Source of the DNA: Ignisphaera sp.
Lineage (GTDB): Archaea > Thermoproteota > Thermoprotei_A > Sulfolobales > Ignisphaeraceae
Assembly (NCBI GenBank): GCA_038735125.1
Contig: JAVYNU010000001.1
Coordinates: 186,001 to 250,000, forward strand
Length of the DNA stretch: 64,000 nt
Direction of reading: 5' to 3'
Below, piece after piece: positions 19,396 to 28,681 of this stretch (within the stretch, counting starts at the first letter, position 1; each line of letters starts with the position of its first letter). Made by a program: the position numbers and the translations under genes. Under the pieces are notes generated by a model. It did not search any database and was not told the origin of the DNA. It saw nothing but the letters and a program-made list of their open reading frames with translations.

Positions 19396-20258
19396 CTAAT
19401 CACCTTTTCAATGTCTACTACCACTATATCCCTAGCACCAAGATCTAGCACCTTTGACACAACCTCTGGAATCTCATCCTCGTTAACAACAGTTATAACC
19501 TCCCACACATTACCCTTGCTCAACCGCGTAACAGCTGGTGCAAGCATTGCAGGCAAGACCCTCAAAACCTTGTCCAAGCTCTCATCAGGAACGTTCATGA
19601 ATAGCATCTTCTTGTTCTTACCCTCTATAACCCCTCTGAACAATGTTACAACGAGTTTAATCATATCGGCATCTTTACTTGACTTCCAGTCTCTCCTAGC
19701 AATAACAACCGCCTGAGTCTCTAGAACAACATCTATAGGCTCCAAACCATGTATTCTCAATGTGGTGCCAGTACTCATAACATCTATAACAGCATCAGCA
19801 GCTCCAAGATATGGCATAACCTCTGCCGCACCACTTATTTTAACTATCCTAGCTTTCAAATTCTTTGAATTTGCATATCTTAATGCAATGTTATAGTATT
19901 TTGTCGCTATTCTAATTTCTCTACCACTTTTAACAATATCCTCCACACTCTCCACACCCCAGCTCCGTGGAACCGCAAACACTATCTTTGCTTTTCCAAA
20001 ATCTAACTCTAAAACCTCATCAACTTCAACACCACTTTCAACAACATAGTCATGCCCTGTTATACCTATTGAGGCTCCGCCACCCTCGATAATGTATGGA
20101 ATGTCCTCTGGTCTCACCATTATAATCTCAACGTTCTTCCAATTCGTTGGCACAATCAACGCCCTTTCATCAGCTGACAACAATTTGATTCCTGCGGCAT
20201 TAAGCAATTCAATTGCAGGTTGCTGTAGCCTTCCCTTATTTGGAATGGCTATTCTCAT
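19392..20258 (-). CDS. hisG: ATP phosphoribosyltransferase, long form
   Basis: First, feedback-controlled step of histidine synthesis. It is 288 residues, the HisG-L type with a C-terminal ACT-like domain (from about residue 210) that binds histidine, so no HisZ is needed. N-terminal RIAIPNKGRLQQPAIELL and the PRPP-binding stretch DAVIDVMSTGTTLRIHGL (about 157-174) are intact. Four-base overlaps with hisC and hisA. Confidence 0.95.
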   Translation of the reverse strand: MRIAIPNKGRLQQPAIELLNAAGIKLLSADERALIVPTNWKNVEIIMVRPEDIPYIIEGGGASIGITGHDYVVESGVEVDEVLELDFGKAKIVFAVPRSWGVESVEDIVKSGREIRIATKYYNIALRYANSKNLKARIVKISGAAEVMPYLGAADAVIDVMSTGTTLRIHGLEPIDVVLETQAVVIARRDWKSSKDADMIKLVVTLFRGVIEGKNKKMLFMNVPDESLDKVLRVLPAMLAPAVTRLSKGNVWEVITVVNEDEIPEVVSKVLDLGARDIVVVDIEKVIR

Positions 20259-21268
20259 GCAAGCTCCCTCAGCGACTCTATGAAGAGTTTAACCGAGTCT
20301 TCGTTTCCTATGCTAACTCTGTATAGGTCTTGTGCAATCCTCTTAATTGCTATGCCAAACTTTTTTAGATGGCTATCAAGCCTTCTATCATCCCTTATTA
20401 GCAGGAAGTTTGCATAGCTTCTATAAACCTTGAAGCCCATGCTCTTCAACTCCGAATACAAGTAATCTCGAAGCTGCTTAATCTTCTCAATTATTTTTAA
20501 GTGGTAATCCAAATTCTCGAGAGCTGCTATGCCAGCTGCAAGAGACGGTGTTGGTATGTCGAATGGTGTTAAAACCTTTGTAACACTATCTATAACACTC
20601 TTGTCTGCTATTATATAGCCTAGCCTGAAGCCAGCTAGGCAAAATGCTTTGCTCATGCTTCGCACAACAATAACATTTGGATACTCGTTTACATATCTAG
20701 CTACACTATATCCGCTAAACTCATAGTATGTCTCATCAACTATTACAAAACCCTTTGTGTTTAGTGCTATAGCCTCTAGGATTTTTCTATCCCCTTTTAT
20801 AATAGCGCTTCCAGTTGGATTGTTTGGATCCACAAGCACAACCAGGTGTGCATTCTTTGCCAGTTCAATTAGAAGATTCATGTCGACTGTCCATTCATCA
20901 TCATTTTCCTGCAGAGGTACTGTCACCATGTCTAGACCCATAAACCTGGCATAAACCTCTATCATACTGAAGGTGGGCTTAACAGAAAGTATTGTGTCGC
21001 CAGGGTCTGCAAGAGCCATGAAAAGCGTTCTCAAAGCGTTATCGGCACCTAGAAATGGATACACATTGTCAATGCTTACTTTATTGTACTCTGCTAGCAA
21101 GAGCCTAAACCGATTAAACATGTGTAAATTTGGATAGTAATTACATTGACTTAATGTAGACATAACAGCTTTTATAATGTGTTCAGGAGGATTATATAAA
21201 CACTCATTTAGATGCATTCTGTAAGGCTCTCCAGCCTCCTCATATCTATAGTTTTGAGATTCTAGCAC
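20255..21268 (-). CDS. hisC: Histidinol-phosphate aminotransferase
   Basis: PLP enzyme of fold type I, 337 residues. Seen: HLNECLYNPP near the N-terminus, VDPNNPTGSAI at about 147-157, and the PLP lysine in RSMSKAFCLAGFRLGY at about 213-228. First gene of the histidine operon. The start GTG 21268 follows the family closely. The frame is open a little further up to TAG without a standard start. A TTTTAAA element (about 21354-21360) probably drives the operon, giving a leader of about 60 nt. Confidence 0.93.
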   Translation of the reverse strand: MLESQNYRYEEAGEPYRMHLNECLYNPPEHIIKAVMSTLSQCNYYPNLHMFNRFRLLLAEYNKVSIDNVYPFLGADNALRTLFMALADPGDTILSVKPTFSMIEVYARFMGLDMVTVPLQENDDEWTVDMNLLIELAKNAHLVVLVDPNNPTGSAIIKGDRKILEAIALNTKGFVIVDETYYEFSGYSVARYVNEYPNVIVVRSMSKAFCLAGFRLGYIIADKSVIDSVTKVLTPFDIPTPSLAAGIAALENLDYHLKIIEKIKQLRDYLYSELKSMGFKVYRSYANFLLIRDDRRLDSHLKKFGIAIKRIAQDLYRVSIGNEDSVKLFIESLRELA

Positions 21269-21433
21269 CCTCTTTTTTAGCCTTCCAATTACATCTATAT
21301 ATGCAATCTAAGATCCCTTCAATCAACTTTCTAACCAATAGTATTTGCCGCAATTTAAAAGCTTATCACCATATCAGTTTTGATTAGAATAAAAGTATAT
21401 ATTTTTAGAAAGGTTATACATTTCTGTGAGAAA

Positions 21434-21724
21434 ATGTCTTCTAAAGAACTAACACGTGAAGAATTAATAGATATTATACTTGCTAACAACATGCTTGAAC
21501 AATTTGTGGAGTGGCTTAGGCTAAGGGGTGTAGACAACGATATTATATCCCTAAGGGATATAGACCATAGATATTTATATGAATTTGCTATTGAGAAGAA
21601 ACTGCTTATAGAGGGAGATGATGCTGGTCAGGATTATAAGGATGCTGATCAAGATTTTGAGGATTTGTTGAAAAAGAAGATTGCACTAAGCTTAAAGCCC
21701 AGGAAAATCAGGAGAAAAACTTGA
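21434..21724 (+). CDS. Small acidic/basic hypothetical protein
   Basis: Not recognised. 96 residues from ATG 21434 (MSSKELTREEL). An upstream extension to 21380 is unlikely because the TATA-like GTATATATTT at about 21397-21406 predicts a transcript start near 21430. It has a helical N-terminus, an acidic middle with repeated D-Q-D-pairs (DAGQDYKDADQDFED) and a very basic tail (KPRKIRRK) that could bind nucleic acid. No membrane segment. It is divergent from hisC. Confidence 0.55.
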   Translation: MSSKELTREELIDIILANNMLEQFVEWLRLRGVDNDIISLRDIDHRYLYEFAIEKKLLIEGDDAGQDYKDADQDFEDLLKKKIALSLKPRKIRRKT

Positions 21725-21786
21725 ATTATCCTCACCTCTTCTCAAGATCCTGTTTTTTAAATTATAGCTAATATTATCAAATAGTT

Positions 21787-22035
21787 TTATGTGCTCTTGT
21801 AGAACCTTGCATAATGTGCATATATATCACGAGGAACAATGGTAATGGCGTTTGTCGGGCATTTAACTATACATGCTCTACATCCAACACAGGCATCTGG
21901 GTTTACAGGCACAGATTTTTTGTTTATGATTGCAAATACCTTGTTGGGGCATGCCGCATAACACTGGGCACACCCAATGCATTTTGATGTGTCTACCTGT
22001 ACCTTGTAGCCTGGCAACCGCCTATACCTCAACAA
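21787..22035 (-). CDS. Two-[4Fe-4S] ferredoxin
   Basis: An 82-residue polyferredoxin with two classical cluster motifs, CIGCAQCYAACP (about 18-29) and CVGCRACIVKCP (about 48-59). It lacks a thioredoxin-like or long N-terminal extension. It overlaps the end of the DUF362 gene by 14 nt, so the pair is co-translated; it may transfer electrons to or from that protein. Cytoplasmic. Confidence 0.85.
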   Translation of the reverse strand: MLRYRRLPGYKVQVDTSKCIGCAQCYAACPNKVFAIINKKSVPVNPDACVGCRACIVKCPTNAITIVPRDIYAHYARFYKST

Positions 22036-22957
22036 TCTCGTATTCTATGTTTCCAAGGCCTTTTTTATAGGCAGCTTCTACTTGGATGTACGGATCTTTG
22101 CCGTGTATCACAAGGAATTTGTTGTCCCCCGGCTTTAAGCCAGCTTTCTCTCCTATTGATCCTGGTACAACAGGAGCGTTATTTATTAAATCGAGTGTTG
22201 CTTTCTCTAGTGCCACAATATCCTCTGACGCTAATATCCCTATATCTGGGACTATCGGGATATCGGACCAAGGTGCACAATCACATGTTGGCTGGACATC
22301 AAGCACATAGTTAATGTGAAAAACCTTGTTCGGTTTGTTTAAGACCACTCCATGAACTGCATCAGCTAAGCCTTCTTGGAATGCTCTGCCAATCTGATCC
22401 TCCTTCTCCAGATTGTGTATAGCCGATCTTGTGTTGGGACCTGTGCACCCCATAGCAATATTCTTTATGGCTCCTCCGTAACCAGATGATGGATGCCCCT
22501 TCGAATGTGCAAAGTTTATCAGCACATCTGCGTAGTAAACAGCTGAGCCAACCTCTATCTCTGGCACCCTCAAAGGATTTGGTACACGAACCTTTATCAG
22601 ATCTGTTTCCTTTATACCGGAAACAGGCAATGCAATTGCTCCTAGAGTCTCATAGTTGTAGCCATTCTCTAGACCAACTAAGATATGCTTTAATCCCCAC
22701 GTATCTGTAATGAATGGTATTCCACCAAGCTTTTTAACATAGTCAACCAATATCCTCACAAATATCGGTCTAATTGTTCTATACCCGCCATGATCCATAT
22801 CACCTACATGAATCTTTATAGCTACTATGTATCCTGGTTGAATCATGTTTTTTAGTGTGCTAGCCTCTAGCAAGTTCATGAATCTATATGGCAGTGAAGC
22901 TGCTTTATCAAGTCTATCTAGCTGTGCCTTGGCAAACAATACCTTTGATCTTGCCAT
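22022..22957 (-). CDS. DUF362 family protein
   Basis: A 311-residue DUF362 protein, a family often fused or linked to 2x[4Fe-4S] ferredoxins. Recognisable: AIKIHVGDMDHGGYRTIRP (about 46-64), FITDTWGL, HSKGHPSSGYGGAIKNIAMG (about 152-171) and the Cys-containing DVQPTCDCAPW near 225. Function unestablished. Here the ferredoxin is a separate overlapping downstream gene. TATA TTTATAA at about 23014-23020 on minus precedes it. Confidence 0.8.
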   Translation of the reverse strand: MARSKVLFAKAQLDRLDKAASLPYRFMNLLEASTLKNMIQPGYIVAIKIHVGDMDHGGYRTIRPIFVRILVDYVKKLGGIPFITDTWGLKHILVGLENGYNYETLGAIALPVSGIKETDLIKVRVPNPLRVPEIEVGSAVYYADVLINFAHSKGHPSSGYGGAIKNIAMGCTGPNTRSAIHNLEKEDQIGRAFQEGLADAVHGVVLNKPNKVFHINYVLDVQPTCDCAPWSDIPIVPDIGILASEDIVALEKATLDLINNAPVVPGSIGEKAGLKPGDNKFLVIHGKDPYIQVEAAYKKGLGNIEYEIVEV

Positions 22958-23044
22958 GATTTATCACCATAATATTGTAATTGTAATTGCTTGGAACAAA
23001 CAGTTTTGGATTTGCTCTTATAAATTTTTGGTCTATGAATTTCT

Positions 23045-25207
23045 CTAACCTCTATTTCTCATCTTCCTCGCTTCTTCAACTATTTTCTTCCCCCATCCAT
23101 CGCCAAACAGCCTAACCACAAGATGCTCTTTATTTATAACATCTTCAATATTTCTAATACCATTGTTTATCATGATCCTTGCCCTTACCCTGCCAACATA
23201 TCGTATTTTGACAAGCTCTAGAGCATCTTCCTTTACGCCCTGTTCAACCCTCTCAACTAACTTGAAAAGCTCTTTCGAGTGTGATTGCATATTAAGTGTG
23301 TTCGCTATTACAGCAGCTGAGTATGTTAGCCACTCCCCATTTTCTTTAATTACCCTTAGATCCCCTGCCTCTATACCATATTTCTCGATTATCCTCCTTT
23401 CTGGAACCTCATTCACCCAATCAGTCAGTATAAGCCCTATCATAGCACCCCTCACCCAATCTATCTTACGATCTGCAAACATCTGCTCTAGCTCCTCATC
23501 AGGCAATTGCTTAGATATGGCATAGCTTTCTATCAAGTCATAGTAGGCTTTTCTTGCACCCCTTCCAACGTTAACGTCGCTAAAGTCTGGTGTCATACCA
23601 ATTAGCGAGAGGTAGTAAAGCTCTGAGACCTTCTCAGCTCTTCTAAGTCCCTCAACTATTATTGCCGCTGTTAACGGGTCTATATAGAGCATTGAGGTCA
23701 CAGTCCCTAACTTGGTTGCCTCATATAAGCTGGTATTTGCAATCCTTCTGCTTCTAACCATATTGAGCTCCTCTAACAACTCTAAAATCTTAGATATCTT
23801 CTTACTGAGGACATCCCTGCCCATCTTCATAGCGGCAAAGGTATTGGAGAAGAAAACCATTATGTCATTCAACGTGCTGGCCTCTCCAGAGGCTATAACA
23901 GCTAGGACATGTCTTCTCAAAGCCGATTCGCTTAGCAATGTAGAGGTTATAGGCTCTGGAACGCTTCTTATGTAGTACTCAGCCTCCCTAGCATTTCTAA
24001 TATCCTTAGCCACGATAACAATTCCGTAGGGGTCGTACTGGGGCCTCCCAGCCCTCCCAGCAAGCTGTTTGTATTCTAAAACACTTATCTTCTCTCTCCC
24101 ACCCCCGCTATAGTAATAGGAGTTTATTATCACAACACGTGCTGGTAGGTTAACCCCCATTGCAAGTGTTGGCGTTGCGGATAGGTACTTAATTATCCTA
24201 TCTCTAAAAGCTTTCTCAATAACCCTCCTTGCCTCGGGAGTTAAACCAGCATGATGATAAGAAACGCCACATCTTATTAGATGCTCAAGCTTCTCATATT
24301 CAAAATCTGGAAGTTCCGTTCTCATTTCCTGGACTAGCAATTCCAGCCTCTTCTTATCATCATTATTCAAGCAACTGCATACAACATCCTTGTATTGTTC
24401 AGCCAACTCTTCAACACCTTTCCTCGAGTACTTGAATTCTAAAACGTTGAACCCCTCCTTAATGGCTCTCTCAATCCAATATCGCGTAACATCATCTACA
24501 ATCACAGGAGATCCATTGCTGTTCAATTCCCTTGGAAAAAACATTATGAAAGAACCATCACTTGTTTTGTATGTTGGCACTTCATATAGCTTCACTGGTC
24601 TCCAAGATGATTTAACCAGCTTGGCATTTAACCATGATGCAAGCTCTTCAGGATTTCCAATAGTTGCTGAAAGCCCTATCACTTGAATACCCAGGATCTT
24701 AGCCCTAGTCGCTATCATCTCGACTATATGCCCCCTACTTTCATCACCAAGCATATGAAGCTCGTCAATGACAATCAAACCCACATTCTTTATCCAAGGC
24801 GGTCTCCTCCTCAAAATAGAGTCTAGCCTCTCATATGTCGTGACAATTATGTTGTATTGACCAAGCCTCTTCACCTCCTCTTCAGTAACCTCATAATCCC
24901 CCATCGATATAGCTACTTTTGCACCGTATTTCTCCCAGAAGGAAAACTCATTATATTTCTCGTAAGCAAGGGCCTTCAAAGGCGTTGTATATATACCTTT
25001 AAAACCATTCAAAAAGGCATTCACAAGAGCTATCTCGCCAATCAACGTCTTACCGCTTGCCGTAGGAGCACACACAACAATGTTACCTCCTCTTAGGAAC
25101 CCCGTTTTCAAGGCCTCTATCTGGGGAGGTGTGAAACTTGAGTATCCCTTCTCCTTCAAACCATCAATTATAATATCCCTAAGCACAATTCTATAATCAT
25201 CTAACAT
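23045..25207 (-). CDS. hel308: Hel308/Hjm superfamily 2 DNA helicase
   Basis: A 720-residue 3'-5' ATP-dependent helicase acting at stalled replication forks. Walker A APTASGKT at about residues 47-54, DELH at 148-151, SAT motif LSATIGNPEEL, motif VI QLAGRAGRPQYDPYG (about 390-404), then winged-helix, ratchet and C-terminal helix-hairpin-helix domains (YVGRVRARIMINNGI, about 672-686). ATG 25207 is preferred to TTG 25219: TATA ATATATTTATA at about 25238-25248 puts transcription just upstream and the family begins there. Confidence 0.93.
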   Translation of the reverse strand: MLDDYRIVLRDIIIDGLKEKGYSSFTPPQIEALKTGFLRGGNIVVCAPTASGKTLIGEIALVNAFLNGFKGIYTTPLKALAYEKYNEFSFWEKYGAKVAISMGDYEVTEEEVKRLGQYNIIVTTYERLDSILRRRPPWIKNVGLIVIDELHMLGDESRGHIVEMIATRAKILGIQVIGLSATIGNPEELASWLNAKLVKSSWRPVKLYEVPTYKTSDGSFIMFFPRELNSNGSPVIVDDVTRYWIERAIKEGFNVLEFKYSRKGVEELAEQYKDVVCSCLNNDDKKRLELLVQEMRTELPDFEYEKLEHLIRCGVSYHHAGLTPEARRVIEKAFRDRIIKYLSATPTLAMGVNLPARVVIINSYYYSGGGREKISVLEYKQLAGRAGRPQYDPYGIVIVAKDIRNAREAEYYIRSVPEPITSTLLSESALRRHVLAVIASGEASTLNDIMVFFSNTFAAMKMGRDVLSKKISKILELLEELNMVRSRRIANTSLYEATKLGTVTSMLYIDPLTAAIIVEGLRRAEKVSELYYLSLIGMTPDFSDVNVGRGARKAYYDLIESYAISKQLPDEELEQMFADRKIDWVRGAMIGLILTDWVNEVPERRIIEKYGIEAGDLRVIKENGEWLTYSAAVIANTLNMQSHSKELFKLVERVEQGVKEDALELVKIRYVGRVRARIMINNGIRNIEDVINKEHLVVRLFGDGWGKKIVEEARKMRNRG

Positions 25208-25326
25208 CGATGAACTCAAAACAAGCCCCTTTTAATGCCTATAAATATATTTTTGATAAGCTTATTAGCTGTACTCTTCAAAAGCTAGCAGAATACCAAA
25301 CCATTATACCGGTGCAGGTATGGCAT

Positions 25327-26874
25327 ATGAGAACAATGTATAAGATTGTTATCGTGTTAATAGCATTGCTCGTAACATCTTTTGCACTTATGTATTTTAT
25401 TTATGTAGGATATGATCAAATCGGTTCTGAAATAGCTAAGGAATGGTGTAGCGAAAGAAACTTGAATGTATCTAACGATGCTCTATGTATAGACGAGCTC
25501 AACTCAATGCATAGTATTATATCACAGAGTTTAACCTTAGCTCTATTCTTTTTAGTGATAGCATTGACTGTTATCAGTATGGAGTGGCGAACAGGAGCGG
25601 CCATACTTGCGGCCATGCCCCTGCTAATTCTTGGTATAGTCCCGCCGCAGTACCTAATAAACGCTGTTTCATGGGATCTCATACTGTTTTTGATTGGGTC
25701 TATGGTTCTAAGCGGAATTTTAAGAGAGCTTGGAGTCTTTCGATACTTGGCTCTAAGGATTGTGGAGGTCTCTAGGAGCAACACTGTTATTTTATTGGTT
25801 CTAATCTCGCTTATGGCATTCATTCTATCTGCTGTTTTAGGTGAGGTAACAAGCATAATATATGTTACCATGCTTATACTTGAAATAGGTGCGATAATCC
25901 ATCTAGATGTCACACCACTAATAATACTATCTGTATTGGCTACAAACACAGGCAGTGTTGCACTACCTATAGGCAATCCTATTGGTGTTTACCTCCTATT
26001 CAGAACAGATATGAGTGTCACACAATTCATCAGAAATTCTTTTCCGCTTGCCATCATAGATCTTGTGGTGCTGTTAATAGCTATAATGCTTGTCGAAAAA
26101 TCTATAGTGAGGGAATTGAGAAAGAGATTGGAGAAATCGAAACATAGAATAGAGGCTTATATAACACGCCATAGAATAGAGTTGAGTAGCAACAATGTTG
26201 CGAATCACATGCCTAAGAGGGTTCTTCTAGGTTTGATAATACTAAGTCTATTTATATTAACAGTTGCTTTAAACGATTTTATTGTTGAGGCCTTGACAAA
26301 CATTTTCAAGACATATATCGAACCACATGCCTTTCTATCCTTTATTCCGTATATATACATAGTAGTAACCTTGATAACTGCTATCCCATTAAGTGAAGTT
26401 TCAAAGTTTGTTGAAAGGTCTGTCGAATGGCCTTCTCTACTCTTCTTCATATTCCTGTTTATGTTTGGCTACATGCTTACATACACTGGTGTGATGGCCA
26501 AGCTCGCCTATGCTTTCTCACGTTTAAGCACTGCCCCAATAGCGCTTTTATCCATAATGCTGTTTTCATCAAGTCTACTCAGCTCTATACTTGATAATCT
26601 GTCTGTCATAGTAGCTTTTACACCTATAGCAATGACCTTCAATAGCATAGGACTTGTCAATAGTTCAATATACTTCGCATTACTTTTTGGAGGTGTTTTC
26701 GGAGGAAACTACACACCCGTGGGATCCACAGCCAATATAATTGCTGTTTCCCTAGCCGAAAAGAGAAAAATCAAGATTTCGTGGGGAAAGTGGCTCAAGA
26801 TAGCCTTGATCACAACAACACTTCAAATTTTGATTGCGCTTGCATGGCTCTATATAATTAGCTATGTGCTATAA
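25327..26874 (+). CDS. ArsB/NhaD/SLC13-like ion transporter
   Basis: A membrane protein with about 11-13 hydrophobic segments, belonging to the ion transporter superfamily (ArsB/NhaD/CitMHS). Typical re-entrant signatures occur twice: ATNTGSVALPIGNP (about 200-213 from this start) and the C-terminal GGVFGGNYTPVGSTAN (about 457-472), with SSILDNLSVIVAF between. Substrate cannot be told from sequence; Na+/H+ exchange or anion export are both possible. The frame is open from 25210, but a CTATAAATATA promoter at about 25237-25247 predicts a start after about 25265, so ATG 25327 or 25336 is more likely. Confidence 0.8.
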   Translation: MRTMYKIVIVLIALLVTSFALMYFIYVGYDQIGSEIAKEWCSERNLNVSNDALCIDELNSMHSIISQSLTLALFFLVIALTVISMEWRTGAAILAAMPLLILGIVPPQYLINAVSWDLILFLIGSMVLSGILRELGVFRYLALRIVEVSRSNTVILLVLISLMAFILSAVLGEVTSIIYVTMLILEIGAIIHLDVTPLIILSVLATNTGSVALPIGNPIGVYLLFRTDMSVTQFIRNSFPLAIIDLVVLLIAIMLVEKSIVRELRKRLEKSKHRIEAYITRHRIELSSNNVANHMPKRVLLGLIILSLFILTVALNDFIVEALTNIFKTYIEPHAFLSFIPYIYIVVTLITAIPLSEVSKFVERSVEWPSLLFFIFLFMFGYMLTYTGVMAKLAYAFSRLSTAPIALLSIMLFSSSLLSSILDNLSVIVAFTPIAMTFNSIGLVNSSIYFALLFGGVFGGNYTPVGSTANIIAVSLAEKRKIKISWGKWLKIALITTTLQILIALAWLYIISYVL

Positions 26875-27294
26875 GTGATAATCTACAGCTTTTTGCTGCG
26901 TCTGTTGCTGTTGTTGCGGTGGCTGTACTGGTGGTGGCAACCCCATTTCTCTCGAAAGTAGCGAGATTATTGGTAGGGTATAGCTGTAGACGGCCGCTAT
27001 CAGCGGGTATGGTATACTGCCCTTCTGAAACTCTTCGCTGAGCATTTTAGCCTCGTCAGCATTTATAGGCGAGACCATTACAACTCCCTTCAAATCTATG
27101 GATGCTACTGGAGGGTTGCAATCGATTTTTATCACAAAGCCAAACATGTAGTTATTGTCTCTTTTCTCTGGCTTCCCAAACATTATATTCATGTTTATGT
27201 TTAGCTGTGGAACAGGCTCTAAACTGTATCTCTCTGCCCTCACACTATCTATTCTAAAACCTAGATTAGGCAATACATTCACCTCATTTACCAC
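26869..27294 (-). CDS. SecB-like chaperone-fold protein
   Basis: A 141-residue protein resembling the SecB fold: beta-rich N-terminus (LGFRIDSVRAERYS, then NINMNIMFG and YMFGFVIKID), followed by the SecB-like helix region with YPLIAAVYSYTLPIISLLSREMG, close in pattern to the bacterial F-P-x-hydrophobic...GFPPL segment, and LPPPV. The tail is Pro/Gln-rich (PPQQQQQTQQK). Function is inferred; archaeal SecB-like proteins are poorly studied. Second of a two-gene unit: its start overlaps the end of the upstream 113-residue gene by 11 nt. Confidence 0.5.
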   Translation of the reverse strand: MVNEVNVLPNLGFRIDSVRAERYSLEPVPQLNINMNIMFGKPEKRDNNYMFGFVIKIDCNPPVASIDLKGVVMVSPINADEAKMLSEEFQKGSIPYPLIAAVYSYTLPIISLLSREMGLPPPVQPPQQQQQTQQKAVDYHL

Positions 27295-27625
27295 TAGCTA
27301 CCTCCTTGTTTCTCTGGTTAATAGGTATAAATGTTATTGCATAAACATCTTCTCTCGGCGATTCAGCCCTCAAAACAATACCTTTGTTAATTTCTGTCCT
27401 TATTATTAACTCGTTCAATGTTTTCACATCATTTACCTCCACATAGCTGGGAGAGCTATTACCACATATATTGTCGAAATACTTCTTCAATTCAATGTCA
27501 CTAACAATATTATTGCATCCGTTTAGGTAATTCGCTATTCTTCGCAATATCTCATTGACATTCTTCCCATAGATTACATAAGCTTGGTATCTCGAAATAA
27601 CGTTATCATCAACAATCATAAACAT
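27284..27625 (-). CDS. Hypothetical protein upstream of SecB-like gene
   Basis: Not recognised. 113 residues starting at ATG 27625 (MFMIVDDNVISRY) or ATG 27619. The frame stays open upstream to 28018, but that part is the antisense of a real plus-strand gene and is discarded. Alpha/beta, soluble, two Cys (NGCNN, NICGN). The stop overlaps the start of the SecB-like gene, so they are co-expressed and may interact. Confidence 0.6.
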   Translation of the reverse strand: MFMIVDDNVISRYQAYVIYGKNVNEILRRIANYLNGCNNIVSDIELKKYFDNICGNSSPSYVEVNDVKTLNELIIRTEINKGIVLRAESPREDVYAITFIPINQRNKEVASGK

Positions 27626-27692
27626 CTCATCCTGTGAAAAACAGTTTTGTATAAAGATATAAAGCCTTTTGATAAACAAATTATATGAGACC

Positions 27693-28010
27693 ATGTCAGA
27701 TGATATAAATAAAAAGATGTTTGAAGTTCCTAGCGATATGCTGAAAGAGATTGAAGAGTACGAAGAAAGTATTCGAGGACGTAAATCCAGTAAAAAGGGA
27801 AAGTATCCAAGTAATGAAGATGTAGTGGAAGCTATAAAAACTGTGACAGGGGGTGTTATCAACAGATTCAACATTGATGCGCTCTTCGACAGCGTAAAAC
27901 AGTATTTAGAGGAACATGGTTTTGACACATCTGCCTTAAATGAGTCTAGATTCTGGAGGCTTGTATCAAATTTGGTTAAGAAGAACATTTTGAGAAGCGA
28001 ACTTGAGTAG
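27693..28010 (+). CDS. Hypothetical small protein
   Basis: Not recognised. 105 residues from ATG 27693 (MSDDINKKMFEVP). A TATA-like GATATAAAG at 27655-27663 gives a start near 27685, so the longer TTG 27669 start is disfavoured. It is charged, with a basic linker (RGRKSSKKGKYP) at about 30-41, and the C-terminal 60 residues look like a small helical, possibly winged-helix-like domain (FWRLVSNLVKKNILR). DNA binding is possible but not shown. Divergent from the SecB-like unit. Confidence 0.5.
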   Translation: MSDDINKKMFEVPSDMLKEIEEYEESIRGRKSSKKGKYPSNEDVVEAIKTVTGGVINRFNIDALFDSVKQYLEEHGFDTSALNESRFWRLVSNLVKKNILRSELE

Positions 28011-28216
28011 GGTGTCATGCCAATTTACATAGTCGCTTTGTTGTAACACCAGATGCTACGTAGCATAAATGATTCGATAGGTGAAGAGACTTTCAGTGCC
28101 CAGCGATCTACCTAACCATGGTCTTTACTTATCAGAAGAGAGTTTCATGTGTCGAGTCATACAAACTTTTACTAAGCTTGAACTTGAAAACATCTGAAGC
28201 CTTTACAGGGTGGTGA

Positions 28217-28681
28217 ATGAATTTGAGCATTGTGCTAGATGACTTGGATAAAGCAATTATAAATATGCTTATAGAAGATTGTAGTAGAAGTGTTAGAGAT
28301 ATTGCAAAAGCTGTTGGAAAATCACCATCGCTTGTTTTGAAAAGGGTTAGGAGACTCTACGATGTAGGATTGATAAAACGTTGTGAGGCTTCTATAGACT
28401 ATTCAAAGCTTGGATATAATCTTATGGCGCTTATACTACTTAAAGTTGATGGAGCACACATAGAAGATGTCGAGCGTGAATTAGCCAAAGAGTCGAGGGT
28501 TAGAGGGGTCTATGACGTAACTGGAGAGTACGACATAGCCATTCTAGCATTATTCAAAGATGTTAATGATCTAAATTCATTCATTAAACGAATCTTGAAG
28601 AACCCATACATCAAAGAGAGTGTGACCAGCGTTATATTTAAAGCTATTAAAGATGAGAAAAACATAGAGTATTTTAAGTGA
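28217..28681 (+). CDS. Lrp/AsnC-family transcription regulator
   Basis: A 154-residue regulator: N-terminal helix-turn-helix (DDLDKAIINMLIEDCSRSVR, then DIAKAVGKSPSLVLKRVRRL, about 8-47) and a C-terminal RAM ligand-binding domain (about 70-145) with VRGVYDVTGEYDIAILALF. Such proteins form octamers sensing amino acids. ATG 28217 follows a purine-rich GGGTGGTGA. TATA-like CTTTTAC at about 28167-28173. A perfect 14-bp palindrome lies 150 nt upstream at 28053-28066. Its stop codon is part of the C box of the sRNA candidate that follows. Confidence 0.85.
   Translation: MNLSIVLDDLDKAIINMLIEDCSRSVRDIAKAVGKSPSLVLKRVRRLYDVGLIKRCEASIDYSKLGYNLMALILLKVDGAHIEDVERELAKESRVRGVYDVTGEYDIAILALFKDVNDLNSFIKRILKNPYIKESVTSVIFKAIKDEKNIEYFK

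Noticed and set aside
25210-25326. Longer N-terminus for the ion transporter
   Set aside because: It overlaps hel308 and lies before the start predicted from the CTATAAATATA box.
27626-28018. 130-codon N-terminal extension of the minus gene ending at 27284
   Set aside because: It is antisense to the plus gene 27693-28010, which has its own TATA; the Ser/Leu-rich text is typical of antisense translation.
28070-28115. Possible C/D sRNA: GATAGGTGAAGAG repeats the C'-box stretch of the sRNA at 763-812
   Set aside because: No C box within a sensible distance upstream and no CTGA D box downstream; 13 shared bases may be chance or a decayed copy.
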